Assembly (NCBI RefSeq): GCF_008121495.1
Contig: NZ_CP043051.1
Span: forward strand, 496,001-560,000
DNA: 64,000 nucleotides
Reading direction: 5' to 3'
Source: Mediterraneibacter gnavus ATCC 29149
GTDB lineage: Bacteria > Bacillota > Clostridia > Lachnospirales > Lachnospiraceae
Shown here: one piece after another, positions 7,818-15,734 of the stretch
Numbering within the stretch: position 1 is the first letter of the stretch
Layout of the letters: the number at the start of each line of letters is the position of its first letter
Notes under the pieces: generated by a model
The model's input: the letters and a program-made list of their open reading frames with translations, nothing else
Databases searched by the model: none
What the model was told of the DNA's origin: nothing
Position numbers and translations under genes: made by a program

Positions 7818-9539
7818 ATGGCGATTTTTCATTACACAGTCAAAATAGTCGGACGAAGTAAAGGGAAATCTGTTATCTCCGCTTCCGCATATCTCAATGG
7901 GGATGTGATGAAAAACGAGGAAACCGGGAGAATCAGTTATTACACTTCTAAAAAAGAAGTGATCTACACCAGTCTGATGATGTGCGAAAACGCACCTCCT
8001 GAATGGCAGATAGTACCAGAAGAAAATATAAAACGCTTTCAAAAATCTGTCCGATACAAAAGGTCAGAAGATAAAGAAGCTGCTTTAGAAAAATTTAAAA
8101 TCACATTTCAGAAACAACGGTTATGGAATGAGGTATTGAAGATTGAAAAAAGTGCAGATGCCCAACTTGGCAGGTCATTTGAATTTGCCCTCCCAAAAGA
8201 ATGGAGCAGACAGGAACAGATTCAATATACAGCCGACTATATCAAAAAAACATTTGTGGATAAGGGAATGTGTGCTGATTGGAGTATCCACGACAAAGGG
8301 GATGGCAATCCTCATGTCCATCTGCTTCTGACAATGCGCCCTTTTAACCCGGATCATTCTTGGGGGAAGAAAGAAGTCAAAGATTGGGGTTTTGTCAGAG
8401 ATAAAAGCGGAAATATCGTGATTGATGAATCCCATCCGAACTGGTGGCAGGATAAGAAAAACCCTGACCGTCATGGAATCCGTATCCCTGTATTAGATGA
8501 AAACGGAATCCAGAAGATTGGTGCAAGAAACCGCCTGCAATGGAAACGGGTACTGACCGATGCTACGGGATGGAACAATCCAAAAAACTGTGAACTGTGG
8601 CGGAGCGAGTGGGCAAAGGTGTGTAATGAACATCTGCCTTTGCATAATCAGGTCGATCACCGTTCTTATGAAAAGCAGGGAAAACTCCAGATTCCTACCA
8701 TCCATGAAGGTGCTGACGCAAGAAAGATTGAACAGAAGTTTCTTGCCGGGCAGGAAATAAAAGGTTCGTGGAAAGTAGCGGAAAATCAAATCATAAAACA
8801 ACAAAACACGTTATTGCAAAAGATACTGGACACCTTTGGGAAAGTATCTGGTGCATTATCATTATGGAAGGAGCGATTAAATGACATTAGAAGAAAGCCG
8901 GGAAATTATACCCTTAATGGAATCTATGATTGGGCAAATCGAAGAACAGCAGACCTTAATGGCAGAAATGCTTCTGGAAATGCAGAACCGGGACACCCAA
9001 CTCTCTCTTATGCAGGAACAGAATCAGAAATTGCAAAAATTAAACAGCGAGTTATCCGAGCTGCTCAACATTTTGCCAAATACCGAGGAACTGCTTTCCA
9101 AGATGGAAGAACAGAAAACGAAGATAGAACTTTTGGAAAACGAAAATCAGCAATGGCAGATATTGGCACAGAAGCTGAACAGCGAAAACAGTTTATTACT
9201 GAAACAGAACACCGAATTGCTGAACTGGAACAGCAGGTAGAGAAAGGACGTGATATAGATGAACGAATCCAGAGAATTAAAGAACGCCGAACAGTTGGAA
9301 GAACTTCTGCTCTTGACCGAGGAGATACAAGAAGAGTTGGAACAGAAAGACCAGCTTATCGTGGAACTGAAGACGCAGCTCAACGAATCTCTGACCTTGA
9401 ACGAGAAATTAAACAAAGAGAACAGAGCCGGGAATATTCAAGCATTAAAGAACGACTTGAAGCTGGCAGACAGAGCATTGCGGAGCGAGAAAGAGAAGCT
9501 GCGAAGCGCAAACGTCACGATAGAGGAATGTCAAGATAA
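7818..9539 (+). CDS. MobA/MobL-family (MOBQ) relaxase
   Basis: The 573-residue protein starts at ATG 7818, eight bases after AAGGAGG; an upstream in-frame extension to 7770 has no such site. The relaxase domain covers about residues 1-260. The probable nicking tyrosine is Tyr25 (SASAYLNGD). The metal-binding HUH motif is GNPHVHLLLT (His166, His168), preceded by a WSIHDKGD segment. The arginine- and glutamate-rich C-terminal half (about 350-573) looks like a coiled coil. It would nick the oriT upstream and pilot the strand into a helper system. Its last 660 bases also encode two other proteins in the +1 frame. Confidence 0.93.
   Translation: MAIFHYTVKIVGRSKGKSVISASAYLNGDVMKNEETGRISYYTSKKEVIYTSLMMCENAPPEWQIVPEENIKRFQKSVRYKRSEDKEAALEKFKITFQKQRLWNEVLKIEKSADAQLGRSFEFALPKEWSRQEQIQYTADYIKKTFVDKGMCADWSIHDKGDGNPHVHLLLTMRPFNPDHSWGKKEVKDWGFVRDKSGNIVIDESHPNWWQDKKNPDRHGIRIPVLDENGIQKIGARNRLQWKRVLTDATGWNNPKNCELWRSEWAKVCNEHLPLHNQVDHRSYEKQGKLQIPTIHEGADARKIEQKFLAGQEIKGSWKVAENQIIKQQNTLLQKILDTFGKVSGALSLWKERLNDIRRKPGNYTLNGIYDWANRRTADLNGRNASGNAEPGHPTLSYAGTESEIAKIKQRVIRAAQHFAKYRGTAFQDGRTENEDRTFGKRKSAMADIGTEAEQRKQFITETEHRIAELEQQVEKGRDIDERIQRIKERRTVGRTSALDRGDTRRVGTERPAYRGTEDAAQRISDLEREIKQREQSREYSSIKERLEAGRQSIAEREREAAKRKRHDRGMSR
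8881..9240 (+). CDS. coiled-coil protein encoded inside the relaxase gene
   Basis: A 119-residue frame lies wholly within the relaxase gene, shifted by one base. Support for it being real: AAGGAG stands 7 bases before its ATG, the frame is open for 360 bases, and the product is a regular acidic coiled coil rich in Leu, Glu and Gln (LMAEMLLEMQNRDTQLSLM and on). It ends 18 bases before another overlapping gene in the same frame. No family is recognised. A role with the relaxase is inferred from position only. Chance opening of a charged frame is the main alternative. Confidence 0.6.
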   Translation: MTLEESREIIPLMESMIGQIEEQQTLMAEMLLEMQNRDTQLSLMQEQNQKLQKLNSELSELLNILPNTEELLSKMEEQKTKIELLENENQQWQILAQKLNSENSLLLKQNTELLNWNSR

Positions 9540-10212
9540 AATACGATGCTTAACACAACAACGGGATTATGCCCGGACACATCAGAAAATCGTAGAGATA
9601 CCGGTAGAAAAGCCGGTACTCTATAAAAAATGCGAAGCCTGTGACCGGACAGCCTATCAGAATGCAAAAGCAAGATACGAAACACAAAAAGAGCAACTTG
9701 CAGGACAATATAAAGCAAAAACGGTAATGTTCCAAACAACCTTGTTCCTTCTTGCATGGTATTCGCTGACAACCACTCTTTTTCAGGCAGTACAGTCAGA
9801 TGTGTTCCTTTCCGATTGCAAATCATTCTTCCATGATGCAGCATCATTCATACAAACTTTTATTGGTTGGACGATTGATGCCGGGCAATCTGTGGCACAA
9901 ATCAGCACAAAAATTCCAAATGAGATTATAGCCGGAATCATATATTGGTTATTGCTGATATTGGTTGTGGGAATATGTGTGGCAGGGACAGGAATACTGG
10001 CGATACTGATAGAAATAAAGGTTATAGAATTATATAAGAAAAACTGTTGGGATGTTATTACCCTACTGATGATACTGACAAGTGCGGCTGTCATCATTTA
10101 TTTTGGAGAAGTAATTAAAAAAGCATTATCAATAAATCTGTTGTTCTTTTGGTTAATTTTACAAGGAATATATCTTACAATTCGACGCTATATAAGTCAA
10201 GATACTGATTGA
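9259..10212 (+). CDS. coiled-coil membrane protein overlapping the relaxase 3' end
   Basis: The 317-residue frame starts inside the relaxase gene in the +1 frame, shares 281 bases with it, and continues 670 bases beyond, which shows that it is coding. AAAGGA precedes the ATG by about 10 bases. Residues 1-150 form a coiled coil. A short CEACDRTAY segment sits near 135. At least three or four hydrophobic helices follow between about 158 and 310 (for example IIYWLLLILVVGICVAGTGI). The layout resembles RSF1010, where membrane protein MobB is encoded out of frame inside mobA. Homology to MobB is not claimed. Confidence 0.8.
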   Translation: MNESRELKNAEQLEELLLLTEEIQEELEQKDQLIVELKTQLNESLTLNEKLNKENRAGNIQALKNDLKLADRALRSEKEKLRSANVTIEECQDKIRCLTQQRDYARTHQKIVEIPVEKPVLYKKCEACDRTAYQNAKARYETQKEQLAGQYKAKTVMFQTTLFLLAWYSLTTTLFQAVQSDVFLSDCKSFFHDAASFIQTFIGWTIDAGQSVAQISTKIPNEIIAGIIYWLLLILVVGICVAGTGILAILIEIKVIELYKKNCWDVITLLMILTSAAVIIYFGEVIKKALSINLLFFWLILQGIYLTIRRYISQDTD

Positions 10213-10237
10213 CTAGATACAAAATATTTGATAAAAT
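10209..10237 (+). promoter_or_regulatory. promoter of the bacteriocin gene
   Basis: TTGACT (10209-10214), 17-bp spacer, TAAAAT (10232-10237), overlapping the previous stop codon and 38 bases before the bacteriocin start. Confidence 0.7.
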
Positions 10238-10275
10238 ATAAATAGAAATACAGCAGATCAAAGGAGGTAAAACTT

Positions 10276-10620
10276 ATGAGAGCAAAGAAAGTGATTGTAG
10301 GGGTAGCTATTAGTGCAATGTTAATTTCTTCATCAATTCCAGTAATGGCATTTTCTGTTACAAACGGGAATAAGACATTTGATAAAAAGTGGGAATTGAG
10401 CACTACATCTGATGGCGGAAAAGGTGTTTTGACTTATGGTTATAATACTCTTGCTATTAATGAAGATTATGCACACGCATATCATTCAACTAAAGATCAT
10501 TACGCATATGTCAAAAATGGAAATGGTTCTTTTTCGGGTTCAAATGTTGGTAAAGGTAATTGGTCTAAAATTGAGGTTGCTCATAAAGGAAATAGTATTA
10601 CCTACGGTAATAGCTACTAA
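10276..10620 (+). CDS. lactococcin 972 family bacteriocin precursor
   Basis: The 114-residue precursor begins with a Sec-type signal peptide: a basic start, a hydrophobic stretch to about residue 20, then SIPVMA with cleavage expected after Ala25. The mature part of about 89 residues is rich in Gly, Ser, Asn, Tyr and His and lacks cysteine, like lactococcin 972, a Sec-exported peptide that blocks septum formation by binding lipid II. AAAGGAGGT precedes the ATG. The identification leans on the downstream genes, a 7TM immunity-like protein and its ABC ATPase, which are the known partners of this family. Confidence 0.8.
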   Translation: MRAKKVIVGVAISAMLISSSIPVMAFSVTNGNKTFDKKWELSTTSDGGKGVLTYGYNTLAINEDYAHAYHSTKDHYAYVKNGNGSFSGSNVGKGNWSKIEVAHKGNSITYGNSY

Positions 10621-10642
10621 ACAAAGGTTCGGGATAATGGCT

Positions 10643-10672
10643 GAGTGGTTGGAATTCCAACCACTCTTTTTT
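10643..10672 (+). terminator. terminator/attenuator between bacteriocin and export-immunity genes
   Basis: Perfect 24-bp palindrome with arms GAGTGGTTGG and CCAACCACTC around AATT, followed by six T. It would limit readthrough, keeping bacteriocin mRNA above immunity mRNA. Positions 10643-10666 plus the T-run. Confidence 0.85.
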
Positions 10673-10687
10673 GTGGAGTGTATATAA

Positions 10688-11137
10688 ATGAAGAAAAAAA
10701 TAAAATATATAGGAATTGTTTTGGTTATTTTGTTCTGTTGCTATAATTTATTTTGGTACTTCGGGAGTTATAAACCATATAACGAATTTCAGAAAGACTT
10801 CCCTGAAATAGAAGAATCTGGAGTAAAAATTTACACAGATAAAGATGGATTCCAGTATAGTGTGTCTGTCCCTGATTATTTGCTTTGGAATGGAAATCTT
10901 GCGATAGCTGAGTCAGATGTTCGATATGCACTAATTATTTGGATAAAACCATTTCACCAAGGAATAAGTCAAGGCGTGCTATTTAATGACTATAAGGATT
11001 TGAATACTCAAATTATGTTGTCAAGTAGCAAAAAAGCTGAAGATCAAGAAGATCAATGGATTGTTGATGAAAATAGCACAATATTGACTACGATATTTGA
11101 AAAAGCAAATAAAGTATGGAATCTGGGGTTGAAATAA
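10688..11137 (+). CDS. membrane-anchored protein of the bacteriocin locus, unknown function
   Basis: The 149-residue protein has one N-terminal hydrophobic segment (residues about 6-26, IGIVLVILFCCYNLFWYFG) and an extracellular-looking domain of about 120 residues with no motif I recognise. Its stop codon abuts the start of the immunity-like gene, so the two are cotranscribed and probably translationally coupled. It could be an accessory immunity or delivery protein; this rests on position alone. Confidence 0.75.
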   Translation: MKKKIKYIGIVLVILFCCYNLFWYFGSYKPYNEFQKDFPEIEESGVKIYTDKDGFQYSVSVPDYLLWNGNLAIAESDVRYALIIWIKPFHQGISQGVLFNDYKDLNTQIMLSSSKKAEDQEDQWIVDENSTILTTIFEKANKVWNLGLK

Positions 11138-13078
11138 ATGAAAGCAATTAAAAACTTATGTTTGTTTTGTTTCCTGATTTTTGGAATACTTATGCAATCT
11201 GAAATATTTCAAGATCAGCTTTGGAACTTTTCTACAGCATATTTTACGTCATCACGCTATGAAGTTGCTAGTGAAGATATGTCGCAGTTTCTGAAAGATG
11301 TATCAGAAACTGCAACGGAGAATGATGTACATATTTTTTCTCAGTACAATGAAATCAATAATAAATACCTTTCAACACTTCATATTTATGGCGATGATAA
11401 AGTAATCAGACAAACATTAAAAAATACTGCAAACATAGAAGAATCAGAATATACCGCTTTAGTTTCCGGAATTACGAAAGTAAAATTTCATAATCTCTCA
11501 GAATTGCAAAGTACCTCTGTGGGTTATGAAAACTTTATCTCATACATAGGAAATGAGGACAATATTATCTCTGCATATCAGAAATTATCAGAAAAATATA
11601 GCTTAACTTATCCAGAATATTGGAATTCTACGGAAAAGGACATGATTTTTATTATATGGGGTATGATTATTGCATTGATGATTGTTCTAAATGTAATTGA
11701 AGTGGTTAGGCGAAAAAAAGAGGTTGTTGTACGAGTTTCCTTAGGAGAAAGTGCTGGTTTCATAGCATTTAAGGCTGCTTTATTCGATGTAACTTTTGAC
11801 ATTGCATTATTTATTGTTGCAAAAATATTGCTGTCAAATTATATATCGGGAGCATATGAGAATAGACTCGTCACAATTTTATATTCCATTGGAATTATTC
11901 TTTCCACTATTCCATATTGTTCTTTTTGCTTTTTTGATATTAGAAAGGCATTCGCAAATGCAACACACAAAAGAGGAGTGGATTTTTTAATTTATTCGTT
12001 AAAATTTATAGCAGGGGTAGCCGCTGTTTTTACAATTATCACTAATATTAGTAGTATTCATAATAACCTATTTACAAATGAACATTTGTTAGAAGAATAT
12101 TATGATGCAAATTATTTTACCGTAAAGACTACTGATTTTAATGCTGAAAAAGAAGAAGCTTTTTGGAATAAACTATACAAGAATGAATATAACACATTAA
12201 AGCCTGTAATATGCTTGAATATTTTAAATGATAAAAATGATGTGATATATGTAAATAATCATGCAAAAGATATGTTACAAGGTTTTACGAAGCAGATAAA
12301 TGCAGTAGAGAATGAATCTTCTGATTTGATTATTTTCATTCCAAAGAATAGATATTTTGCTAAAAACAAGCAATTAGCCTATGACTCCTTGAGCCATGTT
12401 TTAAATCATGATAATTTACAACAATTAAATATTCAGTACATAGAGTATAGCGAAACAGAATACTTTTCCTATTTAGATACAAGTAGAATAAATGGTATCG
12501 AAAAAAGCAAAAATCCGATAATTATTTATCAGGCAAACAAAGATTTAGCAGTCAATGGTGGGTATCTTGAAAGCTATAAAGCAGGAGCAGTTTTATTTCA
12601 ATGTGATGAAAAACAGCTAAGAAATATCAGCAAAAAGTATGAAGATATGCTTGGAAATTATCAGCTAGTAATTACAAACGTACATGAACAGTATTTATAT
12701 AATCACACATTTTTAATAAAACTCGTGGGATTTTTAAGTTCTCTTTGTACGATTGTATTGCTTTTAAATATTATGATTATTGTTACCGTAAGTAGACTAG
12801 AGTTCCGAGAAAATGCAATGAAAATTTCCTTGATGAAAATCTTTGGATATAGTTTATTTGAACGGCACAAAACACTTCTTAAAATGATTGTAGTGGAAAA
12901 TTTTGTGATATTAGTAGGTATGCTTATCTATTCTTTATTATCGGTACAGACTGAAGTAGGAATTAGCATTCTTGTTAGTTCATTTATGGCACTAATAGAA
13001 TTTACAATTATTTTCTTTAATATCACAATTGTTGAAAAAACAAACATACCGAAATCATTAAAAGGAGGTTGCTTATGA
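11138..13078 (+). CDS. bacteriocin-associated 7TM integral membrane protein (putative immunity/export)
   Basis: The 646-residue protein matches in size and layout the integral membrane family found beside lactococcin 972-like genes. It has an N-terminal membrane segment, an extracellular loop to about 165, a membrane cluster at about 170-310, a second large extracellular domain, and C-terminal helices at about 525-640. The overall form recalls FtsX-like ABC permeases. The last helices, with the KMIVVENFVILVGMLIYSLL region, precede a short basic tail. Its stop overlaps the start of the ABC ATPase gene as ATGA (13075-13078), consistent with one complex. Codon use is strongly AT-biased. Confidence 0.82.
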   Translation: MKAIKNLCLFCFLIFGILMQSEIFQDQLWNFSTAYFTSSRYEVASEDMSQFLKDVSETATENDVHIFSQYNEINNKYLSTLHIYGDDKVIRQTLKNTANIEESEYTALVSGITKVKFHNLSELQSTSVGYENFISYIGNEDNIISAYQKLSEKYSLTYPEYWNSTEKDMIFIIWGMIIALMIVLNVIEVVRRKKEVVVRVSLGESAGFIAFKAALFDVTFDIALFIVAKILLSNYISGAYENRLVTILYSIGIILSTIPYCSFCFFDIRKAFANATHKRGVDFLIYSLKFIAGVAAVFTIITNISSIHNNLFTNEHLLEEYYDANYFTVKTTDFNAEKEEAFWNKLYKNEYNTLKPVICLNILNDKNDVIYVNNHAKDMLQGFTKQINAVENESSDLIIFIPKNRYFAKNKQLAYDSLSHVLNHDNLQQLNIQYIEYSETEYFSYLDTSRINGIEKSKNPIIIYQANKDLAVNGGYLESYKAGAVLFQCDEKQLRNISKKYEDMLGNYQLVITNVHEQYLYNHTFLIKLVGFLSSLCTIVLLLNIMIIVTVSRLEFRENAMKISLMKIFGYSLFERHKTLLKMIVVENFVILVGMLIYSLLSVQTEVGISILVSSFMALIEFTIIFFNITIVEKTNIPKSLKGGCL

Positions 13079-13683
13079 TAATAATTGAAAATCTATGCAA
13101 AGCATATAATGATAAAATTTTGTTCAAAAATTTTCATTTGGAAATTCCAGATAGCAGTTTTTTGGTAATTAGTGGCGAAAGTGGATGCGGAAAAAGTACT
13201 TTACTTAATATGATTGGAGGTATTGAAACTCCTGACAAAGGTTCTATTATTGTGAATGGTTTTGATGTGACAAAAAAAGGAAAAAAGCAGAAATATTTCA
13301 AAGAAGTTGTTGGATTTTTATTTCAAAATTTTGCCCTTTTGGAAAACAAAACAGTAAAAGAAAATCTAGAAATAATAAAAAAATCAGGTAGAACGGATAT
13401 TTTAATAAATGAAGCTCTTGAAAAAGTTGGTTTACAGAAAGTAATTAACAAAAAAGTCTATCAATTATCTGGTGGCGAACAGCAGAGAGTTGCGTTAGCT
13501 CGTTTAATGCTAAAGAAATGTTCGATTGTATTAGCAGACGAACCAACTGGTTCCTTAGACAAAAAAAATAGTGAGATTGTTATGAATATATTGCATGAGT
13601 TAAGTGAACAGGGAAAAACAGTTATTGTTGTAACTCATAGTGAAGAAATTGTAGCACAAGAAAAGCATGTTCTATATTTATAA
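13075..13683 (+). CDS. ABC transporter ATPase of the lactococcin 972-type system
   Basis: The 202-residue ATP-binding protein is short and compact, as in the L_ocin_972_ABC group. Motifs seen: Walker A GESGCGKST near residue 35, Q-loop FLFQNFALLE, signature LSGGEQQRVALARL, Walker B IVLADEPTGSLD, and H-loop VVTHSEE. I start it at ATG 13075 because AAGGAGG lies 6 bases upstream. It partners the preceding membrane protein for bacteriocin export or self-protection. A terminator follows at 13696-13741. Confidence 0.9.
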   Translation: MIIIENLCKAYNDKILFKNFHLEIPDSSFLVISGESGCGKSTLLNMIGGIETPDKGSIIVNGFDVTKKGKKQKYFKEVVGFLFQNFALLENKTVKENLEIIKKSGRTDILINEALEKVGLQKVINKKVYQLSGGEQQRVALARLMLKKCSIVLADEPTGSLDKKNSEIVMNILHELSEQGKTVIVVTHSEEIVAQEKHVLYL

Positions 13684-13695
13684 TACCCATAATAG

Positions 13696-13741
13696 AAGAA
13701 TATGTTCTTTCGGGAGACACCTCCTCTAAGAACATATTCTT
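13696..13741 (+). terminator. terminator of the bacteriocin locus
   Basis: Perfect 14-bp stem (AAGAATATGTTCTT at 13696-13709, complement at 13728-13741) with an 18-base loop, 13 bases after the ABC gene. Confidence 0.85.
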
Positions 13742-13833
13742 TTGGTTAAAATTGATTATAAAGATACTTTTACTTCAGTATATTCGCTATATTGATGGGA
13801 TATATATTTGCATATTATTTATATGGATAAGAA

Positions 13834-14070
13834 TTATAACTCTAGTGAGTCTTCTGCATCTACCCACATCTGTAAATTACCCTCAAGATATAATCTTGCA
13901 TATTCCAAAGGCTCATCCACAGCCAATGAAGTAAGCGCACATTCTGATCCGTATGTGGTTTTTAGATTTTTTTCAGCTTTCCAGCAATCAATGCGAAGCA
14001 TATATCCGGCACTTGTGTAAACATCAATACTATCGTGATTTATGTTGTATTCTGCATAAATTGTTCTCAT
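13834..14070 (-). CDS. small DUF6061-like protein
   Basis: The 78-residue acidic protein reads against the bacteriocin locus. Segments SIDVYTSAGYMLRIDCW and EYARLYLEGNLQMWVDAE fit small proteins, DUF6061 as I recall, common on mobile elements of Clostridia. GGAG lies 10 bases before the ATG. No function is known. It is the last gene before the right end motifs of the inner element. Confidence 0.65.
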   Translation of the reverse strand: MRTIYAEYNINHDSIDVYTSAGYMLRIDCWKAEKNLKTTYGSECALTSLAVDEPLEYARLYLEGNLQMWVDAEDSLEL

Positions 14071-14401
14071 CGTATCTTATCTCCATTTTCTTTTAATAAT
14101 CAGTTATAGAGTTAAATATCGAAAACATTTCAATCAGTTCACCATGTCGTTATTGTTATACTGTGTTATGAAATTTTCTTTCCCTTATTTTTTCCCATAT
14201 TAAGGTTCATGAAAACCAATGTGAGAATATAACACAAGGGAAAGAGTAAGGGAAAGCTCACTTGCTACAAACTTAGTATTTTCAAGGGTTTGCGAAGAAT
14301 TTGATAATTAAATATAACAGTTATTAAATTTCCTAAAATATGTGAAATATCAACTGTAAGTTGTCGAGTTTTATATATTGACCAAAAGTTTGATTTAAGA
14401 A
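14071..14401. other. gene-free AT-rich segment at the inner/outer element junction
   Basis: No credible gene. It contains the right inner-element motif pair (14179-14255). To the right of it is AT-rich sequence that should belong to the outer element. The only match to the left end is a short TTATTAAATT shared with about 4387, too weak to call a core site. Confidence 0.55.
14179..14255. repeat. inner-element end motif pair, right
   Basis: TTTCCCTTATTTTTTCCC (14179-14196) and the inverted AAGGGAAAGAGTAAGGGAAA (14236-14255), in the same order and orientation as 4570-4619. With the left pair they would flank the joined ends of a circular form. Confidence 0.6.
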
Positions 14402-14815
14402 CTATAAGACTTTTTTCAAATAATATCTATAATGCTTTTCTGGACAATTTTCTAATATACCAAATACAATATACCCTTGCTTCTCATAAAATTCTTTGGC
14501 TTGAAAATCAAATGTATCAAGATGAATAAGTTTAGCACCTTTTGATTTAGCATCATTTTCAACTTCTTCTAAAAGTAAGCTACCAAGTTTTTTCCCTCTA
14601 TAACTAGAATCGACCCACAATGTATCAACATAAACTACATTCCAACAATACATCCTTGCTACAATACCAGCAACAATCTTATCATCCTTACCGATTTTCT
14701 TGCTTAAATCTATGAAATTTTCTTTCTGTTTAGCCTCAACCTGAGATAGATTATATTCCACCAGTCTTTCAATAATATAATCCTGTTCTTTCTTTGAACA
14801 TACATCAATTTTCAT
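14402..14815 (-). CDS. GNAT-family N-acetyltransferase
   Basis: The 137-residue protein has the single GNAT fold: VDTLWVDSSYRGKKLGSLLLEEVE is the acetyl-CoA pyrophosphate loop (R-G-K-K-L-G form), followed by GAKLIHLDTFDFQAKEFYEKQGY, the usual last helix and strand. The acceptor is unknown; family members acetylate small amines, aminoglycosides or proteins. I start it at the second ATG (14815), 8 bases after AAAGGAAA, rather than at 14833. It lies in the outer element as probable cargo. Confidence 0.88.
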   Translation of the reverse strand: MKIDVCSKKEQDYIIERLVEYNLSQVEAKQKENFIDLSKKIGKDDKIVAGIVARMYCWNVVYVDTLWVDSSYRGKKLGSLLLEEVENDAKSKGAKLIHLDTFDFQAKEFYEKQGYIVFGILENCPEKHYRYYLKKVL

Positions 14816-14923
14816 AATATAATTTCCTTTCATATAATAAATCGGATTTGTCCAGATTTACAAATTCTATTTGCTTAACTTTCACTACTCACAGTATAAT
14901 TCGATTTTATAAAATACACAAGT

Positions 14924-14965
14924 AAAAAGGTATGAGAGACTTTCACACCTCCGCATACCCTTTTA
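14924..14965 (-). terminator. terminator of the small HTH gene
   Basis: On the minus strand AAAAGGGTATG pairs with CATACCTTTT across a 19-base loop and the T-run continues, 32 bases after the HTH gene stop. Confidence 0.7.
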
Positions 14966-14996
14966 TCCATTCCATGCCAATAACAGCAACAGCTCG

Positions 14997-15212
14997 TTAT
15001 TCTTTTACATAACAAATCAATTCGCCAACTTCACAATCAAAATAATCACATAACTTACAAATCAAATTTGCATCCAGCCTTTGAAATTCATTTCTGCAAT
15101 ATCTGTTAAAATTTGACCTCGGAATATCCAACTCTTTGCAAATGGTATTCTTACTGATATCCCGTTCTTTCAACAGTTCTTCTATCCTTAACTCTAAATG
15201 TCCATAATTCAT
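14997..15212 (-). CDS. small Xre-like helix-turn-helix protein
   Basis: The 71-residue protein is a single HTH of the Cro/Xre type with little else: LRIEELLKERDISKNTICKE, IPRSNFNRYCRNE as recognition helix, then LICKLCDYFDCEVGELICYV. ATG 15212 is preferred over upstream starts because AGGGG lies 8 bases before it. It could be a Cro-like antagonist or a second regulator of the outer element. No matching operator was found next to it. Confidence 0.75.
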   Translation of the reverse strand: MNYGHLELRIEELLKERDISKNTICKELDIPRSNFNRYCRNEFQRLDANLICKLCDYFDCEVGELICYVKE

Positions 15213-15326
15213 ATACATCACCCCTACACAAAGTATATTTAATAAATCTTTATGTAGTAATTCACTATACAGCGAGGTACTATATAGTTATCCCCTTAGG
15301 GATTTAAGAAAGAGAGGTGCATACAC

Positions 15327-15635
15327 ATGAAAATAAAAGTCATAACTACATTTTTATTGTTCTGTCTAATTGCCGGAATCTGCTATTACATCAGTCTGCC
15401 CGATTACCATGTCCGTAACAGCATGTCATTCAGTAATCAAGGCACACGAGACACGGAGCTAACTGTTATTGTTTACAAATATTGGGGAATTGATGAGACT
15501 ATTCGTAAAATCGAAACAGAACACAACAAGATTAACGGCACTCCTACTACCCTTGAAATCAATCTCTATTATTCTGCATGGCTGATTCGTTATGGAGAGA
15601 AACCCTTTAAAACCGTTGTTTTTGAATATGACTAA
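15327..15635 (+). CDS. small exported or membrane-anchored protein, unknown
   Basis: The 102-residue protein has one hydrophobic N-terminal segment (residues about 4-24, VITTFLLFCLIAGICYYISL) and a polar remainder with no recognised motif. AGAGAGG precedes the ATG by about 10 bases, and a hairpin follows directly. It stands alone between two leftward regulators in the outer element. No function can be assigned. Confidence 0.6.
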   Translation: MKIKVITTFLLFCLIAGICYYISLPDYHVRNSMSFSNQGTRDTELTVIVYKYWGIDETIRKIETEHNKINGTPTTLEINLYYSAWLIRYGEKPFKTVVFEYD

Positions 15636-15641
15636 GAAAAA

Positions 15642-15683
15642 GAATAACAGACAACACTTTCGCAATCGTGCTGTCTGCTATTC
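15642..15683 (+). terminator. hairpin after the small exported gene
   Basis: Arms GAATAACAGACAACAC (15642-15657) and GTGCTGTCTGCTATTC (15668-15683) pair over 16 positions with mismatches. The T-run is weak, so it is only a probable terminator. Confidence 0.55.
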
Positions 15684-15734
15684 TCTGTATACTTTCCACA
15701 TCTAGTTCTTTCTTGTTCGTGTTCTTTCAAAAAC

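Larger units (their letters stand above)
4508..14256. mobile_element. inner integrative mobilizable element with bacteriocin cargo (ends approximate)
   Basis: Between matching motif pairs at 4570-4619 and 14179-14255 lies a complete mobilization unit: integrase, Xre repressor with operators, excisionase, a DUF3847-like gene, a MOBQ-type oriT, MobA/MobL relaxase and two overlapping accessory genes. A lactococcin-972-type locus and a DUF6061-like gene follow. No conjugation pore genes are present, so transfer would need a helper. The cargo at 10.2-13.7 kb is visibly more AT-rich than the mobilization part, suggesting mosaic origin. The exact ends were not resolved because no clear target duplication was found. 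Confidence 0.65.

Noticed and set aside
7502-7861. 119-residue open frame between the DUF3847-like gene and the relaxase
   Set aside because: It lacks a ribosome binding site, has biased composition from the GC-rich oriT zone, and runs into the relaxase start in another frame.
10436-10687. 83-residue open frame over the bacteriocin gene
   Set aside because: No ribosome binding site and it runs through the terminator palindrome; a shadow of the bacteriocin gene.
4387-14331. TTATTAAATT as the core site of the inner element
   Set aside because: Only 10 AT-rich bases match between about 4387 and 14322; expected by chance in such sequence.
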